Shown piece after piece: positions 9,219 through 17,060 of a DNA stretch of 64,000 nucleotides. The notes below the pieces were generated by a model. The model did not search any database and was not told the origin of the DNA. It saw nothing but the letters and a program-made list of their open reading frames with translations. Source of the DNA: Nocardiopsis algeriensis (GTDB lineage Bacteria; Actinomycetota; Actinomycetes; Streptosporangiales; Streptosporangiaceae); assembly GCF_014203695.1 (NCBI RefSeq), contig NZ_JACHJO010000001.1, forward strand, positions 316,369-380,368. The letters are read 5' to 3'. Made by a program: the position numbers and the translations under genes. Position 1 is the first letter of the stretch; each line of letters opens with the position of its first letter.

Positions 9219-9395
9219 CTACTGGTCGCCGCCCTTGAGGTCCCGCACGAAAGAAGCCCACTCCGAGGCATTGAAGCTCAGATGCCCGAGATCCCTGTTC
9301 TGTGTATCCCGAACCAGAACGCTGTGCGAGCCTTCCTTGACTTCCACACAGCTGGTTTCTCCCTGACTGTAACTGGACTTGCGCCACTCGTTCAC
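9219..9395 (-). CDS. DUF397 protein
   Basis: A 58-residue DUF397 protein with the family hallmarks: WRKSSYS at the N-terminus, CVEV, then VLVRDTQN and a final F-x-x-F/W region (WASFVRDLK). DUF397 genes are nearly always beside XRE/DUF5753 regulators in actinomycetes and are thought to act with them, possibly as the counterpart in a toxin-antitoxin-like pair; the mechanism is not settled. The GTG start has AAAGGAAG upstream and overlaps the XRE stop by 4 nt (GTGA), so the two are translationally coupled. Confidence 0.9.
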   Translation of the reverse strand: MNEWRKSSYSQGETSCVEVKEGSHSVLVRDTQNRDLGHLSFNASEWASFVRDLKGGDQ

Positions 9396-10201
9396 AGTGC
9401 TTCCTTTATTTCGGTCATCCTCGCTAGAGAGGCGTCGGGGGGTAGGGACCACGACAGAAGCTTATTGTACGCGACCTCCAACCTGCGCACTTGCATGGCC
9501 TCGTCAGTTACGTGCTCTCCTGTGGTGTGCTCTGAGCACGCAATGGGGCTCCGATCACCAACGTATATGAGTCGGAAAGCCCCCACGGTCCAGGTGAAGT
9601 CGCTCAGCCCCAAAGGCAGCACCTGGATTGTCGTTCCTCTTGCCATGGCTTCTTCCGCCAAACGACCGAGCTGCTCCCTCATCACCTGGGAACCACCCAC
9701 TCTTTGTGTGAGGACCAGCTCGGGAATGACGACGCTCAGCATGAGGGAATCTTCGGTTTTCAGGCGTTCGCGCCATGCCTTGCGCGCTGCGACGGTCTTT
9801 TGGATGCGCGCTTCGTTCGCCATGGGAACGGTGTGGGATATGAGCACACGGGAGTAACCTTCGGTCTGGAAGAACCCCGGGATCACGAAGGGATGGAAGA
9901 AGCGGATCTCGTTCGCTTCCTTCTCGTACTCCTCGGACTGCTCATACCAGCCCGCCCCACTCTCCAAGCGTGCCACATCACGCCACATCCTGAGCAGGGC
10001 GCCGTTTGTACCGAAGGCAGAGTCCATCGCTTCCACTATGCCTTGTTTCGGCGATCTCACGGCGCGCTCGACCTTGCTGTGGTAGGTGGCTGAGTATGTG
10101 GTCTCCCTGCCCAACTGGTCAAGCGACCAGCCCATCTGCCTGCGCAAACCCCGGACGTGTTCGCCAAAGCTGATCCAGACCGGCTTCTTCTGGTCCACCA
10201 T
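9392..10201 (-). CDS. XRE-family regulator with DUF5753 domain
   Basis: A 269-residue regulator. An N-terminal helix-turn-helix (~residues 10-65, FGEHVRGLRRQMGWSLDQLG) is followed by the DUF5753 (Scr1-type) ligand or partner domain (~90-260), with the typical IPGFFQT and RVLISHTV segments and the C-terminal LSWSLPPDAS. The family is expected to bind DNA and control itself and nearby genes. The gene diverges from two unknown genes over a region containing a perfect palindrome at 10222-10241, a likely binding site. The gene directly downstream is DUF397. Confidence 0.92.
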   Translation of the reverse strand: MVDQKKPVWISFGEHVRGLRRQMGWSLDQLGRETTYSATYHSKVERAVRSPKQGIVEAMDSAFGTNGALLRMWRDVARLESGAGWYEQSEEYEKEANEIRFFHPFVIPGFFQTEGYSRVLISHTVPMANEARIQKTVAARKAWRERLKTEDSLMLSVVIPELVLTQRVGGSQVMREQLGRLAEEAMARGTTIQVLPLGLSDFTWTVGAFRLIYVGDRSPIACSEHTTGEHVTDEAMQVRRLEVAYNKLLSWSLPPDASLARMTEIKEAL

Positions 10202-10221
10202 GTACCGATGGTGTCACGGCG

Positions 10222-10241
10222 CGAGTACACACATGTACTCG
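10222..10241. promoter_or_regulatory. Palindromic operator candidate
   Basis: CGAGTACA and TGTACTCG are perfect inverted halves separated by CACA. The site lies 20 bp upstream of the XRE start and ~100 bp before the divergent gene pair, a suitable place for autoregulation and control of both units. Confidence 0.6.
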
Positions 10242-10339
10242 ATAAGACCAGTCGTGACCATTCTGTATCTCGTCTTCCATGAGCTTCACGCAGGTGGCAG
10301 CCTCCCGACATGGCCAGTACAAGCCCCCTGAGGGAAACC

Positions 10340-10654
10340 ATGACTTCAGGAGATGCCAGGCGTTGGCAGTTGCTGAAGCTTAAAGAGCTACAAAAAGGAC
10401 TTATGCAGCGCCAGGTGTCCGGCGTGCTCCACGGCCAGGGCCTCGATGGCCTTGAGTCCGACGACTGCCGACTCTGGCAGGCCGGAGAGCCCCCGGAGCT
10501 GCACGTGTCCATCCCCGGCACGCGGGTCCCCGTCGTCGTCACGGTCTCGGAGGACCTCTACGTGTGGCACCGCTGCGGCGGCGAGATGGCATGCCCCGTG
10601 TCCTTGTTCCACAGAGCGCTGGAGCTGGTCATCTACACCGTGAACGTGTCATGA
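10340..10654 (+). CDS. Hypothetical protein, first of an overlapping pair
   Basis: A 104-residue protein that I do not recognise. The ATG is preceded by GAGGGAAACC. The N-terminal ~30 residues are basic and helical (LLKLKELQKGLMQRQ). The remainder mixes short strands with the segment VPVVVTVSEDLYVWHRCGG. Two Cys lie around residues 43 and 80. There is no signal peptide or TM. Its last 4 bases overlap the next start, so the two proteins are made together. GC content is lower than in the chromosomal genes, in keeping with the surrounding island. Confidence 0.65.
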   Translation: MTSGDARRWQLLKLKELQKGLMQRQVSGVLHGQGLDGLESDDCRLWQAGEPPELHVSIPGTRVPVVVTVSEDLYVWHRCGGEMACPVSLFHRALELVIYTVNVS

Positions 10655-10926
10655 GACCGTGGTCGGCCGAGAGGAAGGCCGAGGTGCTCCAGGGCCTCTA
10701 CATGGCACTGAAAGCACTACGGGTTCCCGGCACCAGTTTCGAGAGGACATCTGATCCTGTGGTCTACACGGAAAACACATGCACCCGCGTACGGGAGAAG
10801 TGCTTCTTCATCAAGAGGACCTTGCCCAACGGGTATGTGACAGAGACAGCATTCCTGGGGGTCGAGCACAAGGACATCGCCGCCTCACTCGTTCGAGAAA
10901 TGACAGCCCCGGTGATTTTTTCCTAG
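10651..10926 (+). CDS. Hypothetical protein, second of an overlapping pair
   Basis: A 91-residue basic protein beginning at the ATG that overlaps the upstream stop (ATGA). It has a helical N-terminus (ERKAEVLQGLYMALKALR) and a strand-rich middle (TRVREKCFFIKRTLPNG), then a short helix (KDIAASLVREM). I cannot name a family. Its position, divergent from an XRE-DUF397 pair and between MITE-like repeats, is typical of small accessory or defence-associated modules, but nothing in the sequence proves a function. Confidence 0.6.
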   Translation: MRPWSAERKAEVLQGLYMALKALRVPGTSFERTSDPVVYTENTCTRVREKCFFIKRTLPNGYVTETAFLGVEHKDIAASLVREMTAPVIFS

Positions 10927-11131
10927 ACGTTCAGCAAGACTCCCGCGAAGATATGCGGACGGCTCCCCAAGCCCACTGCGTCCATGCGTCGAGACTCTCC
11001 CAAACGAGAAAGGCCCATCCCTGTGGACGGATTGGCTGACTTCCTCACCAGATGGCTGGTCCTACGATCCGAGGCGGACCGCAAACCCAACCCCGGCCGA
11101 AAAACCGCGATCCTCCCTCCAGCTGCGATTC

Positions 11132-11250
11132 ATTCCCGTGATCTTGTACCTAGCGACAACTTCACCCTGCCTTGCTGCCCTCTTGCATCTAGTGAAAGTG
11201 GCCGTAGGTACAAGATCACGAGAAGAAAGGTCGTTGGCTGGAGTGGCGCG
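11132..11250. repeat. MITE-like repeat, copy 2
   Basis: It has the same 15-bp perfect ends as copy 1 (11137-11151 and 11206-11220), the same orientation and nearly the same internal length. Shared sequence continues to GTTGGCTGGAGT. Together with copy 1 it forms the boundaries of the restriction-modification island. Confidence 0.85.
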
Positions 11251-11343
11251 CGGGTTGAGTTGGGTGATCGCACGTTCGTCCGGCGAATGGAGCTCGGCGT
11301 GAGCGAAGCACAGCGTGAGTGGGAAGCGCACGGACGGAGCGCG

Positions 11344-11403
11344 GCACGGGCAGGGCTCGGCACGGGCAGGGCTCGGTGCGGGCAGGGCTCGGCGCGGGCA
11401 GGG
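11344..11403. repeat. 16-bp tandem repeat
   Basis: Almost four head-to-tail copies of GCRCGGGCAGGGCTCG at 11344, 11360, 11376 and 11392. A fifth partial copy follows at ~11430. The unit period (16) is not a multiple of 3, which argues against coding. Confidence 0.75.
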
Positions 11404-11532
11404 CCGGCGCCCCTCTTCCGCTGCGGCTCGGCGCGGGCAGGGCCCCCGGGGGAGCCCCCCGGTCCCGCTCCGCGCAAGGAGCACAGCGGATCCCGGCCCT
11501 CCCTCTCCTCGGATTGCGATGTGGTCAACCGC

Positions 11533-11561
11533 CTGACACGGCAAAAGCCCCGCCCTACCCT
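11533..11561 (+). promoter_or_regulatory. Promoter of the XRE-TPR gene
   Basis: CTGACA (-35) and TACCCT (-10) are separated by 17 bp. An inverted pair CCTGAG/CTCAGG (11559-11580) overlaps the expected start point and could be an operator. Confidence 0.5.
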
Positions 11562-11594
11562 GAGAGCGCGACCGCTCAGGAAAAGGACGGGGCC

Positions 11595-12806
11595 ATGCCT
11601 GTTCAGGACATCGAAGAGACCGCCGGCCAACGCGTCGCCCGACTCCGCAAGCTCCGAGGACTGACACAGCACGGCCTCGCGGCCCGGAGCCACGTGTCGC
11701 GCAGCCTGATCGCCAAGGTCGAACGCGGACACAGCCTGGCCACCCCCGCCTTCATCGCCGCGGTCTCCGCCGCCCTGGCCGTGGACCCCGCAGAGATCTC
11801 GGGCCACACCTGCCCCGGCCGCGGTCTCGCCCAGGACCGGATCCACGCCACCATCCCCCAGGTGCGGAGGGCGCTGGACTCGGTCGACGTGCCCTCGGAT
11901 CCGGACGTGCGGCCCCGGCCGATGAGCGTGCTCGTCCAGGAGATCGAGTCGCTGCGGCTGGCCTCGAAGAACGCCGAGCACCTCCAGATCGGCACCCGCC
12001 TGCCGGCCCTGCTCACCGAACTCGCCGTCCACGCGCACAGCGGCGACGACCCCCGGACCTGGCGGCACGTCAACGCCGCGCAGGCCCTTGCCGTCTCGCT
12101 CTCCCGGCGCCTGGGCTACACCGACCTGGCCATGTCCGCCATCAAGGACGCCGCGGCGAGCGCGGCGCGCAGCGACGACCCCAACCTCCCCGCGCTCGCA
12201 CAGCTCTCCCGGGCGCTCATGATGATGATGTACGGCTCATGGGTGGTGGGCCTCCACATCGTGCGCGCCGCCGCTTCGTCCGTCGACCAGGACACGCCCC
12301 GGGCGCTTGCCGTCCACGGCGCCCTGCAACTCCGCTCGGCGGTGCTGTCGGCGCGGGGCACCTCAACGGGTTCGACGACCCCCGGGGACGCCTGGGAGTA
12401 CTTCGGCCGGGCCGAGGAGACCGTGCGGCGGCTGCCCGGGCACACCCGGGACTGGTACGCCCTCCAGTTCAACCCGGCCAACGTGCAGATCCACGGGTGC
12501 GCGGTCGCGGTGGAGATGGGCGACCACGACGAGGCCCTCCGCCGCGACGCCCTCGTCACCGAGTCGGTGCTGGCGTCCCTGCCCGCCGCGCGCCGCGCCC
12601 ACCACGACATCGACATGGCACGCGCGCTGGTCGAGGCCGGCAAGCGGGAGAAGGCGCTGGCACGGCTGGCGGCGGCCGAGCGGATCGCACCCCAGATGAC
12701 CCGCTACCACCCGTCGGCGCGCGCGGTCACCGCCCACCTGATCGACCTCCACCGGTCCGTCCCCGAGCCGCTGCGCGGCCTGGCCAGGCGGATGCAGATC
12801 AGCTGA
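11595..12806 (+). CDS. XRE-family regulator with C-terminal TPR-like helices
   Basis: A 403-residue regulator. Residues ~8-65 form a helix-turn-helix (GQRVARLRKLRGLTQHGLA, RSLIAKVERG). From ~90 onward there is a long run of paired helices of the TPR type seen in many actinomycete XRE regulators. The ATG was chosen because AAAAGGACGGGG precedes it and the HTH starts right after; upstream frames are repeat-derived. It has its own promoter. The following small gene encodes a protein whose C-terminus resembles the partner of the second XRE-TPR gene in this window (25775-26977), pointing to a regulator-partner pairing. Confidence 0.85.
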   Translation: MPVQDIEETAGQRVARLRKLRGLTQHGLAARSHVSRSLIAKVERGHSLATPAFIAAVSAALAVDPAEISGHTCPGRGLAQDRIHATIPQVRRALDSVDVPSDPDVRPRPMSVLVQEIESLRLASKNAEHLQIGTRLPALLTELAVHAHSGDDPRTWRHVNAAQALAVSLSRRLGYTDLAMSAIKDAAASAARSDDPNLPALAQLSRALMMMMYGSWVVGLHIVRAAASSVDQDTPRALAVHGALQLRSAVLSARGTSTGSTTPGDAWEYFGRAEETVRRLPGHTRDWYALQFNPANVQIHGCAVAVEMGDHDEALRRDALVTESVLASLPAARRAHHDIDMARALVEAGKREKALARLAAAERIAPQMTRYHPSARAVTAHLIDLHRSVPEPLRGLARRMQIS

Positions 12807-12819
12807 GAGGTCACGGACC

Positions 12820-12844
12820 CCGGTGTTCCGAATCGGAACACCGG
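12820..12844. promoter_or_regulatory. Perfect palindrome downstream of the XRE-TPR gene
   Basis: CCGGTGTTCCG-AAT-CGGAACACCGG has 11-bp arms and begins 14 nt after the regulator's stop. It could terminate that transcript or be an operator for the small gene that starts at 12900. There is no T-run. Confidence 0.55.
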
Positions 12845-12899
12845 AGACCCGCACGCTCCGTAACGTCGTTCTCACATCTACTTCTCCCGAGGTGAGCAC

Positions 12900-13322
12900 A
12901 TGACCCACGGCCCGCGTGCGGAGGAACACGGGCTGCCGCACGCCCTTCCACCCCGCGGTCGACACCGCCGCGCCGAGCCCGGCCGGGCCGCCCGCCCGCG
13001 TCGCAACACACGTGAACAGCCCACGCAGGTCGGGGAGCCGACCGAGGAAGGACGGGGAGCGATGACCGCCGACGCCGAACGGGTACCTGTGCCCCGCCAC
13101 TCCGATCAGGGCACCCGCCCCTTCGGCAGCAGGGAACTTCCACGGCGCAGGAACACCACCGAGCTCTACGACCAGCTGTCCGAGGTGCTGCGCACCCGCC
13201 CCCGGCACGCCGGCGAGGCCTACCAGCTGATGCGCGAGGCCGACCGCCTGCTGAGCACCCTCGACCACCACCTGCGGTCCGGCGCCCGCCTCCCCGAACC
13301 CTGGCGGCAGGCCCGCTCCTGA
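12900..13322 (+). CDS. Small XRE-associated protein with C-terminal LPxPWR motif
   Basis: Unknown function. The longest credible form (140 residues) starts at the ATG behind a strong GAGGTGA site. An internal ATG at 13062, with AAGGA upstream, would give 86 residues and drops an Arg/Pro/His-rich stretch of poor coding quality, so either start may be used. The conserved part is helical: YDQLSEVLRTRP, then AYQLMREADRLLSTLDHHL, then RLPEPWR. The product of 27076-27414 ends in the same way (helix, G, then LPGPWR). Both genes neighbour an XRE-TPR regulator. I infer a small partner protein for that regulator type. Confidence 0.65.
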   Translation: MTHGPRAEEHGLPHALPPRGRHRRAEPGRAARPRRNTREQPTQVGEPTEEGRGAMTADAERVPVPRHSDQGTRPFGSRELPRRRNTTELYDQLSEVLRTRPRHAGEAYQLMREADRLLSTLDHHLRSGARLPEPWRQARS

Positions 13323-13392
13323 ACCGTCCGAACACCCGGGGAGCGTGTCCTTCCGCGCCGCCTCCGGCTCGGTCCGGGCTTCGCGCCCTGCC

Positions 13393-14454
13393 TCAGTCCG
13401 GCCGGCGGCCGTGCCAGGCGTCGATCAGCAGCGCCTCGACCCCTTCCCGGGTCGGGTCGCGGGGGTTGGGGTAGGGCTGCGCCACGGCGAGTTCGGCGGC
13501 GCGCGCGAGGTCGGCCTCGGCCATGCCGAGGCCGCGCAGCGACGTGGGGCCGCCGACACCGGCGACGAGGTCGTACACCCCGGCCGGGGCGCTCCCGTCC
13601 GCGCCGAGTGCCCGGGCGATGCAAGCCATCGCATCGGGTGCGGCGGACGCGTTGTAGGCCATTGCGTGGGGCAGGACCACCGTGTGGGTCGCGGCGTGCG
13701 GCATCCCGAACGCGCCGCCCAGGGTGTGGCAGAGCTTGTGGTGCAGGCCCATGCCGACCGCACCGAGGCAGGTTCCGGCGAGCCGGGCCGCCTGGAGGAG
13801 GTCCGCCCGTGCCTCCGGGTCGGAAGGACGGGCGGTGACCGCCGGAAGGGCCCGGGCGATGCGTGCGACCGCCTCCAGCGCCCTGCGGTCGCTCTCCGGA
13901 CCGGCCTCGGGTGCGTACAGTGCCTCCACCGCGTGGGCCAGGGCGTTGACGGCACTGGTCACCGACACCGCCACCGGCAGGGTGAGGGTGAGCTCCACGT
14001 CGTAGACCACCGTGTCCGGGAGGATCTCCGGCGCGGACCGGGTGGTCTTGCGCCCGTGTTCGGTCTCGCCGAGCACGGGCGTGGCCTCGGACCCGGCGTA
14101 GGTGGTGGGGAGGACGAGCTGCGGCAGCCCGGTGCGCACCGACAGGGCCTTGGAGAGCCCGATCGCCGATCCCCCTCCGACCGCGACGAGGCAGTCGGCC
14201 CCGTGCCCGCGCAGGACCTCCAGGGCCCGTTCGGTCACCTCGACCGGGGTGTGCAGGGCCGCGCCGCCGAACTCCGCGACCGGAAGCGGGTTCAGGATCT
14301 CACGCAGTCTGCGCACCGTCCGTGCCTGTGAAGGGGTGGACAGCAGCAGTACGCGCGTCGCGCCGAGTCGTTCGGCCTCCTCCCGGACCCTGTCCGCCGT
14401 GCCCGTGCCGAACACCACCCGCGCGGGTCCCGCATCCCGGACGTCGTCCTCCAT
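13393..14454 (-). CDS. Maleylacetate reductase (iron-containing alcohol dehydrogenase family)
   Basis: A 353-residue enzyme expected to reduce maleylacetate to 3-oxoadipate with NAD(P)H, a step in hydroquinone and hydroxyquinol breakdown. The Rossmann-like half contains the VAVGGGSAIGLSKA nucleotide loop and LPTTYAGSEATP. The C-terminal helical half contains the His-rich metal region GLHHKLCHTLGG and MPHAATHTVVLPH. Length and motifs fit the MacA/ClcE group better than general Fe-ADHs. The ATG at MEDDVR was chosen because GGAGGGAGAG sits just before it. It lies downstream of mhqO- and mhqD-like genes on the same strand but is separated from them by a strong hairpin, so it may be only partly co-transcribed. 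Confidence 0.85.
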   Translation of the reverse strand: MEDDVRDAGPARVVFGTGTADRVREEAERLGATRVLLLSTPSQARTVRRLREILNPLPVAEFGGAALHTPVEVTERALEVLRGHGADCLVAVGGGSAIGLSKALSVRTGLPQLVLPTTYAGSEATPVLGETEHGRKTTRSAPEILPDTVVYDVELTLTLPVAVSVTSAVNALAHAVEALYAPEAGPESDRRALEAVARIARALPAVTARPSDPEARADLLQAARLAGTCLGAVGMGLHHKLCHTLGGAFGMPHAATHTVVLPHAMAYNASAAPDAMACIARALGADGSAPAGVYDLVAGVGGPTSLRGLGMAEADLARAAELAVAQPYPNPRDPTREGVEALLIDAWHGRRPD

Positions 14455-14505
14455 CGGCTCTCCCTCCACGCCTCGGGGCCGCTGCTGAGCGGGGCTCGAA
14501 CCCCG

Positions 14506-14564
14506 GTGATCCTGCTCGTGGCGGCGCTGCCGAACACCGGCAACGCCGCCACGAGCAGGATCAC
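14506..14564. terminator. Long near-perfect hairpin
   Basis: The 21-bp perfect arms at 14506-14526 and 14544-14564 start with GTGATCCTGCTCGTG. An inner TGCCG/CGGCA extends the stem with one mismatch around an AACAC loop. It lies between the mhqD-like gene and the maleylacetate reductase gene. The GTGATC...GATCAC ends echo the MITE-like repeats at 5.5 and 11.1 kb. Confidence 0.7.
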
Positions 14565-14604
14565 GGGAGGACGGGCCGGGCCCCCGACCGGCCCGCCCTC
14601 CCGG

Positions 14605-15228
14605 TCAGCCCGTCTCCCCCGTCAGCCAGTCCCGTGCCTGCCGTACCCCCTCGGGGGTGATCTGGTGGCCTCCCTCGTGCCAGTGCTCGTGCACGGCGGC
14701 CGAGTGCTCCCTCAGGGACTCCACCAGCCGCCGGGCCGAGTCGAGCGGGGCCATCGGGTCGCGCTGCCCGTTGGACAGCAGGACCCTGGATCCGGAGAGG
14801 TCGTGCCCGGGCGGGTCCGGCACCGGGTCCATCGCCGCGAACAGCACCGCCTCGGTCAGCGCGTCCGGGCGCAGCAGCACGGTCGCCGCGGCGATGTTGG
14901 CCCCGTTGGAGAACCCGACGGCCACCACCCGGCGGTCCTCGAACCCGTACCGCTCACGGGCGGCCAGGAGGAAGTCGGCGAGCCGGCCGGCCTGCCGGCG
15001 CACGTCCTCGGTGTCGAAGACGCCCTCGGACAGCCGGCGGAACCACCGGGCCATGCCCTGCTCGCTGACCGGGCCCGCCGGGGCCAGGACGGCGGCGTCG
15101 GGGCAGATCTCCCTGCCCACGGCCCTGAGGTCGTCGGGGCCGCCGCCGGTGCCGTGCAGGAGCAGCAGCACCGGCGCCGCGGGGTCGCCCTCGGTGAAGC
15201 GGTGTTCCAGGGACAGCTCGGTACCCAT
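14605..15228 (-). CDS. Alpha/beta hydrolase, carboxylesterase (MhqD-like)
   Basis: A 207-residue alpha/beta hydrolase of the phospholipase/carboxylesterase group. It shows the oxyanion segment LLLHGTGGG near residue 20, the nucleophile elbow GFSNGAN, an Asp near SNGQRDP, and the His in EGGHQITPEG close to the C-terminus. Its start lies 5 nt after the stop of the dioxygenase gene and follows GAGGGGAAG. The same dioxygenase-hydrolase pairing is MhqO-MhqD in Bacillus, where it protects against quinones. The exact ester substrate is unknown. Confidence 0.85.
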   Translation of the reverse strand: MGTELSLEHRFTEGDPAAPVLLLLHGTGGGPDDLRAVGREICPDAAVLAPAGPVSEQGMARWFRRLSEGVFDTEDVRRQAGRLADFLLAARERYGFEDRRVVAVGFSNGANIAAATVLLRPDALTEAVLFAAMDPVPDPPGHDLSGSRVLLSNGQRDPMAPLDSARRLVESLREHSAAVHEHWHEGGHQITPEGVRQARDWLTGETG

Positions 15229-15233
15229 GCGGC

Positions 15234-16229
15234 CTACTTCCCCTCTGCGGGCCGGAGCGGGCCTCCGGCCGCTCCGGGGTTGTTCTCCTCGGGCAGGTCG
15301 AGCCGCGCCAGGGAGTCGCGGATCTGCTCCCGGCGGGGCTCCAGCCACGGCGGGAGCCTCAGGGCGCGGCCGAGTTCGAGCAGGGGCTCGTCGGCGGTGA
15401 AGCCGGGTCCGTCGGTGGCGATCTCCAGCAGCGTGCCGCCCGGCTCCCGGAAGTAGATCGACCGGAAGTACTGGCGGTCCCGGATCTCGGTGACGCTCAC
15501 GCCCTTGTCGACGAGTTCGTCCCGCCAGGCGACCTGGGTGGCGTCGTCGGAAACGCGCCAGGCGACGTGGTGCACCGTGCCGCCCGCGACCAGCCCGCGC
15601 GGGGCGTCCGGGGTGACCAGCACGTCCACCAGGGCGCCCGGACCGCCGTCCCCGGCGGCGAACCGGAGCCGGTCCCCGCTCCCGCCGACGTGGCGCAGGC
15701 CGAGCCCCTCGGTCAGCATTCCGGCCGTGGCGTCCTCCTGGGAGACCTGGAGGGTCACCGAGTGCAGGCCGCGCACGGCGTGCTCGGCGGGCACGAGCGG
15801 CGTGTCCCACGGGTCGCGCGGGTCGCCCTGCGGGTGCGCGACCAGGGAGATCCGCAGCCCGTCGGGGTCGAGGAAGGTGAGGGTCTCCTCCTCGCCGTGC
15901 GTCCGGCTCCGCGAGGTCTGCACCCCCGTGTCCGCCAGGTGCCGCTCCCACCAGCCGAGCGAGGCCTCGGGGACCGAGAAGGCGGTGGCGGTGGCCTGCC
16001 CGTTGCCGTGCCGGCCGCCGGTCACACCGGGCCAGGGGAAGAAGGTCATGAGGGTGCCCGGCCTGCCCTCGCCGTCCCCGTAATACAGGTGGTAGACGCT
16101 CGGGTCGTCGAAGTTCACGGTGGTCTTGACCAGTCGCAGTCCGAGGGCGCGCGCGTAGAAGTCGACGTTGCGCTGCGGATCTCCGCCGATGGCGGTCACG
16201 TGGTGCAGTCCGCTCGTGCTGATCGGCAT
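15234..16229 (-). CDS. VOC-family ring-cleaving dioxygenase (MhqO/LinE-like)
   Basis: A 331-residue protein with two glyoxalase/VOC modules. The first starts at GLHHVTAIGGD (~7) and the second at GLHSVTLQVS (~155). Metal-binding residues are suggested by H in LHHVTA, H in VHHVAWRVSD and E in TLLEIATDGPGF. This family opens the ring of hydroquinones using Fe(II) and oxygen. GAGGAG stands before the ATG. It is first in an operon with the MhqD-like hydrolase, and maleylacetate reductase is next downstream, giving a plausible route from hydroquinone to 3-oxoadipate. The C-terminal ~40 residues (WLEPRREQIRDSLARLDLP) are typical of the family. Confidence 0.88.
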   Translation of the reverse strand: MPISTSGLHHVTAIGGDPQRNVDFYARALGLRLVKTTVNFDDPSVYHLYYGDGEGRPGTLMTFFPWPGVTGGRHGNGQATATAFSVPEASLGWWERHLADTGVQTSRSRTHGEEETLTFLDPDGLRISLVAHPQGDPRDPWDTPLVPAEHAVRGLHSVTLQVSQEDATAGMLTEGLGLRHVGGSGDRLRFAAGDGGPGALVDVLVTPDAPRGLVAGGTVHHVAWRVSDDATQVAWRDELVDKGVSVTEIRDRQYFRSIYFREPGGTLLEIATDGPGFTADEPLLELGRALRLPPWLEPRREQIRDSLARLDLPEENNPGAAGGPLRPAEGK

Positions 16230-16331
16230 GAGCTGCTCCTCTGGTTGTCTGTTCCGGTGCGGCGCCCCCGTGGCCGGTCGGCCTTCACCTCTCCTTGCCG
16301 GGACGTCCTTGCCTACACCTCGAACCATACT

Positions 16332-16348
16332 CAGGAAATATCTTCCTG
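16332..16348. promoter_or_regulatory. Operator candidate in the mhqO promoter region
   Basis: CAGGAA-ATATC-TTCCTG is a perfect 6-bp inverted repeat in the AT-rich part of the gap between mhqO (minus) and the gene at 16530 (plus). A second AAATAT-containing element follows within 25 bp. No regulator gene is adjacent. Confidence 0.4.
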
Positions 16349-16529
16349 GCAAGAAATATTTGGGCAAGGAAAACTCCGCCAGAGGTCGTCCCGGAGTCGG
16401 ATTCCGAGCCTGAGACCGGCGGCAAGTGGGAAGAAGTAAGGGGGCACGACCGCTGCCGCAGGACCGAGGAGCACACCGGACACGAGCCCGCTTCGCCCCA
16501 GACCCGCCCCATCCACCGGACACGGAGCT

Positions 16530-16883
16530 GTGACCGCCATGGACGAGAACACCGTAAGCACGACGCCGCGCCCCTGGTCGCCGGAGATACCGGCCGCCGA
16601 CGTCGAGGCGTACCTCCTCAGGATTCGACGGCCGGCGACCGGCACCCTCGGCTTCTTCAGCAACCATCCGGGGAGGTCCGTCTCCCTGGAGGACGCCGGA
16701 CAGGAGCTCCAGAGGTCCCCCGAGGAGATCCGGGAGGACATCGCGCGGGCCAACAGGCACGCCGAGGCCCGCGGATACGCGCCCGTCTACCAGGAGACAC
16801 CGGAGGGCTATACGATCGAGCCCGAAACGGCCGGGATCCTCTTCGCCTCCCTGGAGAAGCTGGACGAGGAGGGGCTTCCGTAG
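16530..16883 (+). CDS. Hypothetical protein, small winged-helix-like
   Basis: A 117-residue protein, starting at GTG (16530) or the in-frame ATG 9 nt later; GGAG lies just upstream. I do not recognise the family. The middle reads as three helices (SLEDAGQELQRS, PEEIREDIARANRHAEARG) followed by a strand pair (APVYQETPEGYTIEP), a layout like a small winged helix, and then an acidic tail. It diverges from mhqO, so it could share or supply regulation, but this is only suggested by position. Confidence 0.65.
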   Translation: MTAMDENTVSTTPRPWSPEIPAADVEAYLLRIRRPATGTLGFFSNHPGRSVSLEDAGQELQRSPEEIREDIARANRHAEARGYAPVYQETPEGYTIEPETAGILFASLEKLDEEGLP

Positions 16884-17060
16884 AAGGGCGCCCGGGGCGG
16901 GACCCCTCCGGCCCTCTCCGCCGGGGCTCCCGTCCCGCGACCCAGGAGGCGGACGCCCGGGGTGCGCAGCGCCCCGGAATCCCTCCTCCGAAGGAGAATC
17001 CCCGTGTTCCTTCCCGGGGCCGCCGCTCCCGGGCCGCTCCAGAGGAAGGCAGACCGCAGC

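Larger units (their letters stand above)
10927..11594. other. 668-bp non-coding stretch with repeats
   Basis: No credible gene is seen. It holds the second MITE-like repeat (11132-11250), a short GC-rich tandem array (11344-11403), and the promoter of the following regulator (11533-11561). Open frames across it are products of the GC-rich tandem repeat. Confidence 0.6.

Noticed and set aside
5505-11250. Integrative element with integrase and att sites
   Set aside because: No integrase, transposase or tRNA gene is found between or beside the repeats, and the repeats have their own inverted ends, so MITE-like elements fit better.
11319-11594. N-terminal extension of the XRE-TPR gene through the 16-bp tandem repeats
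   Set aside because: The translation is just Gly/Ala/Arg repeat sequence, and a good promoter and ribosome site lie downstream, in front of the HTH.
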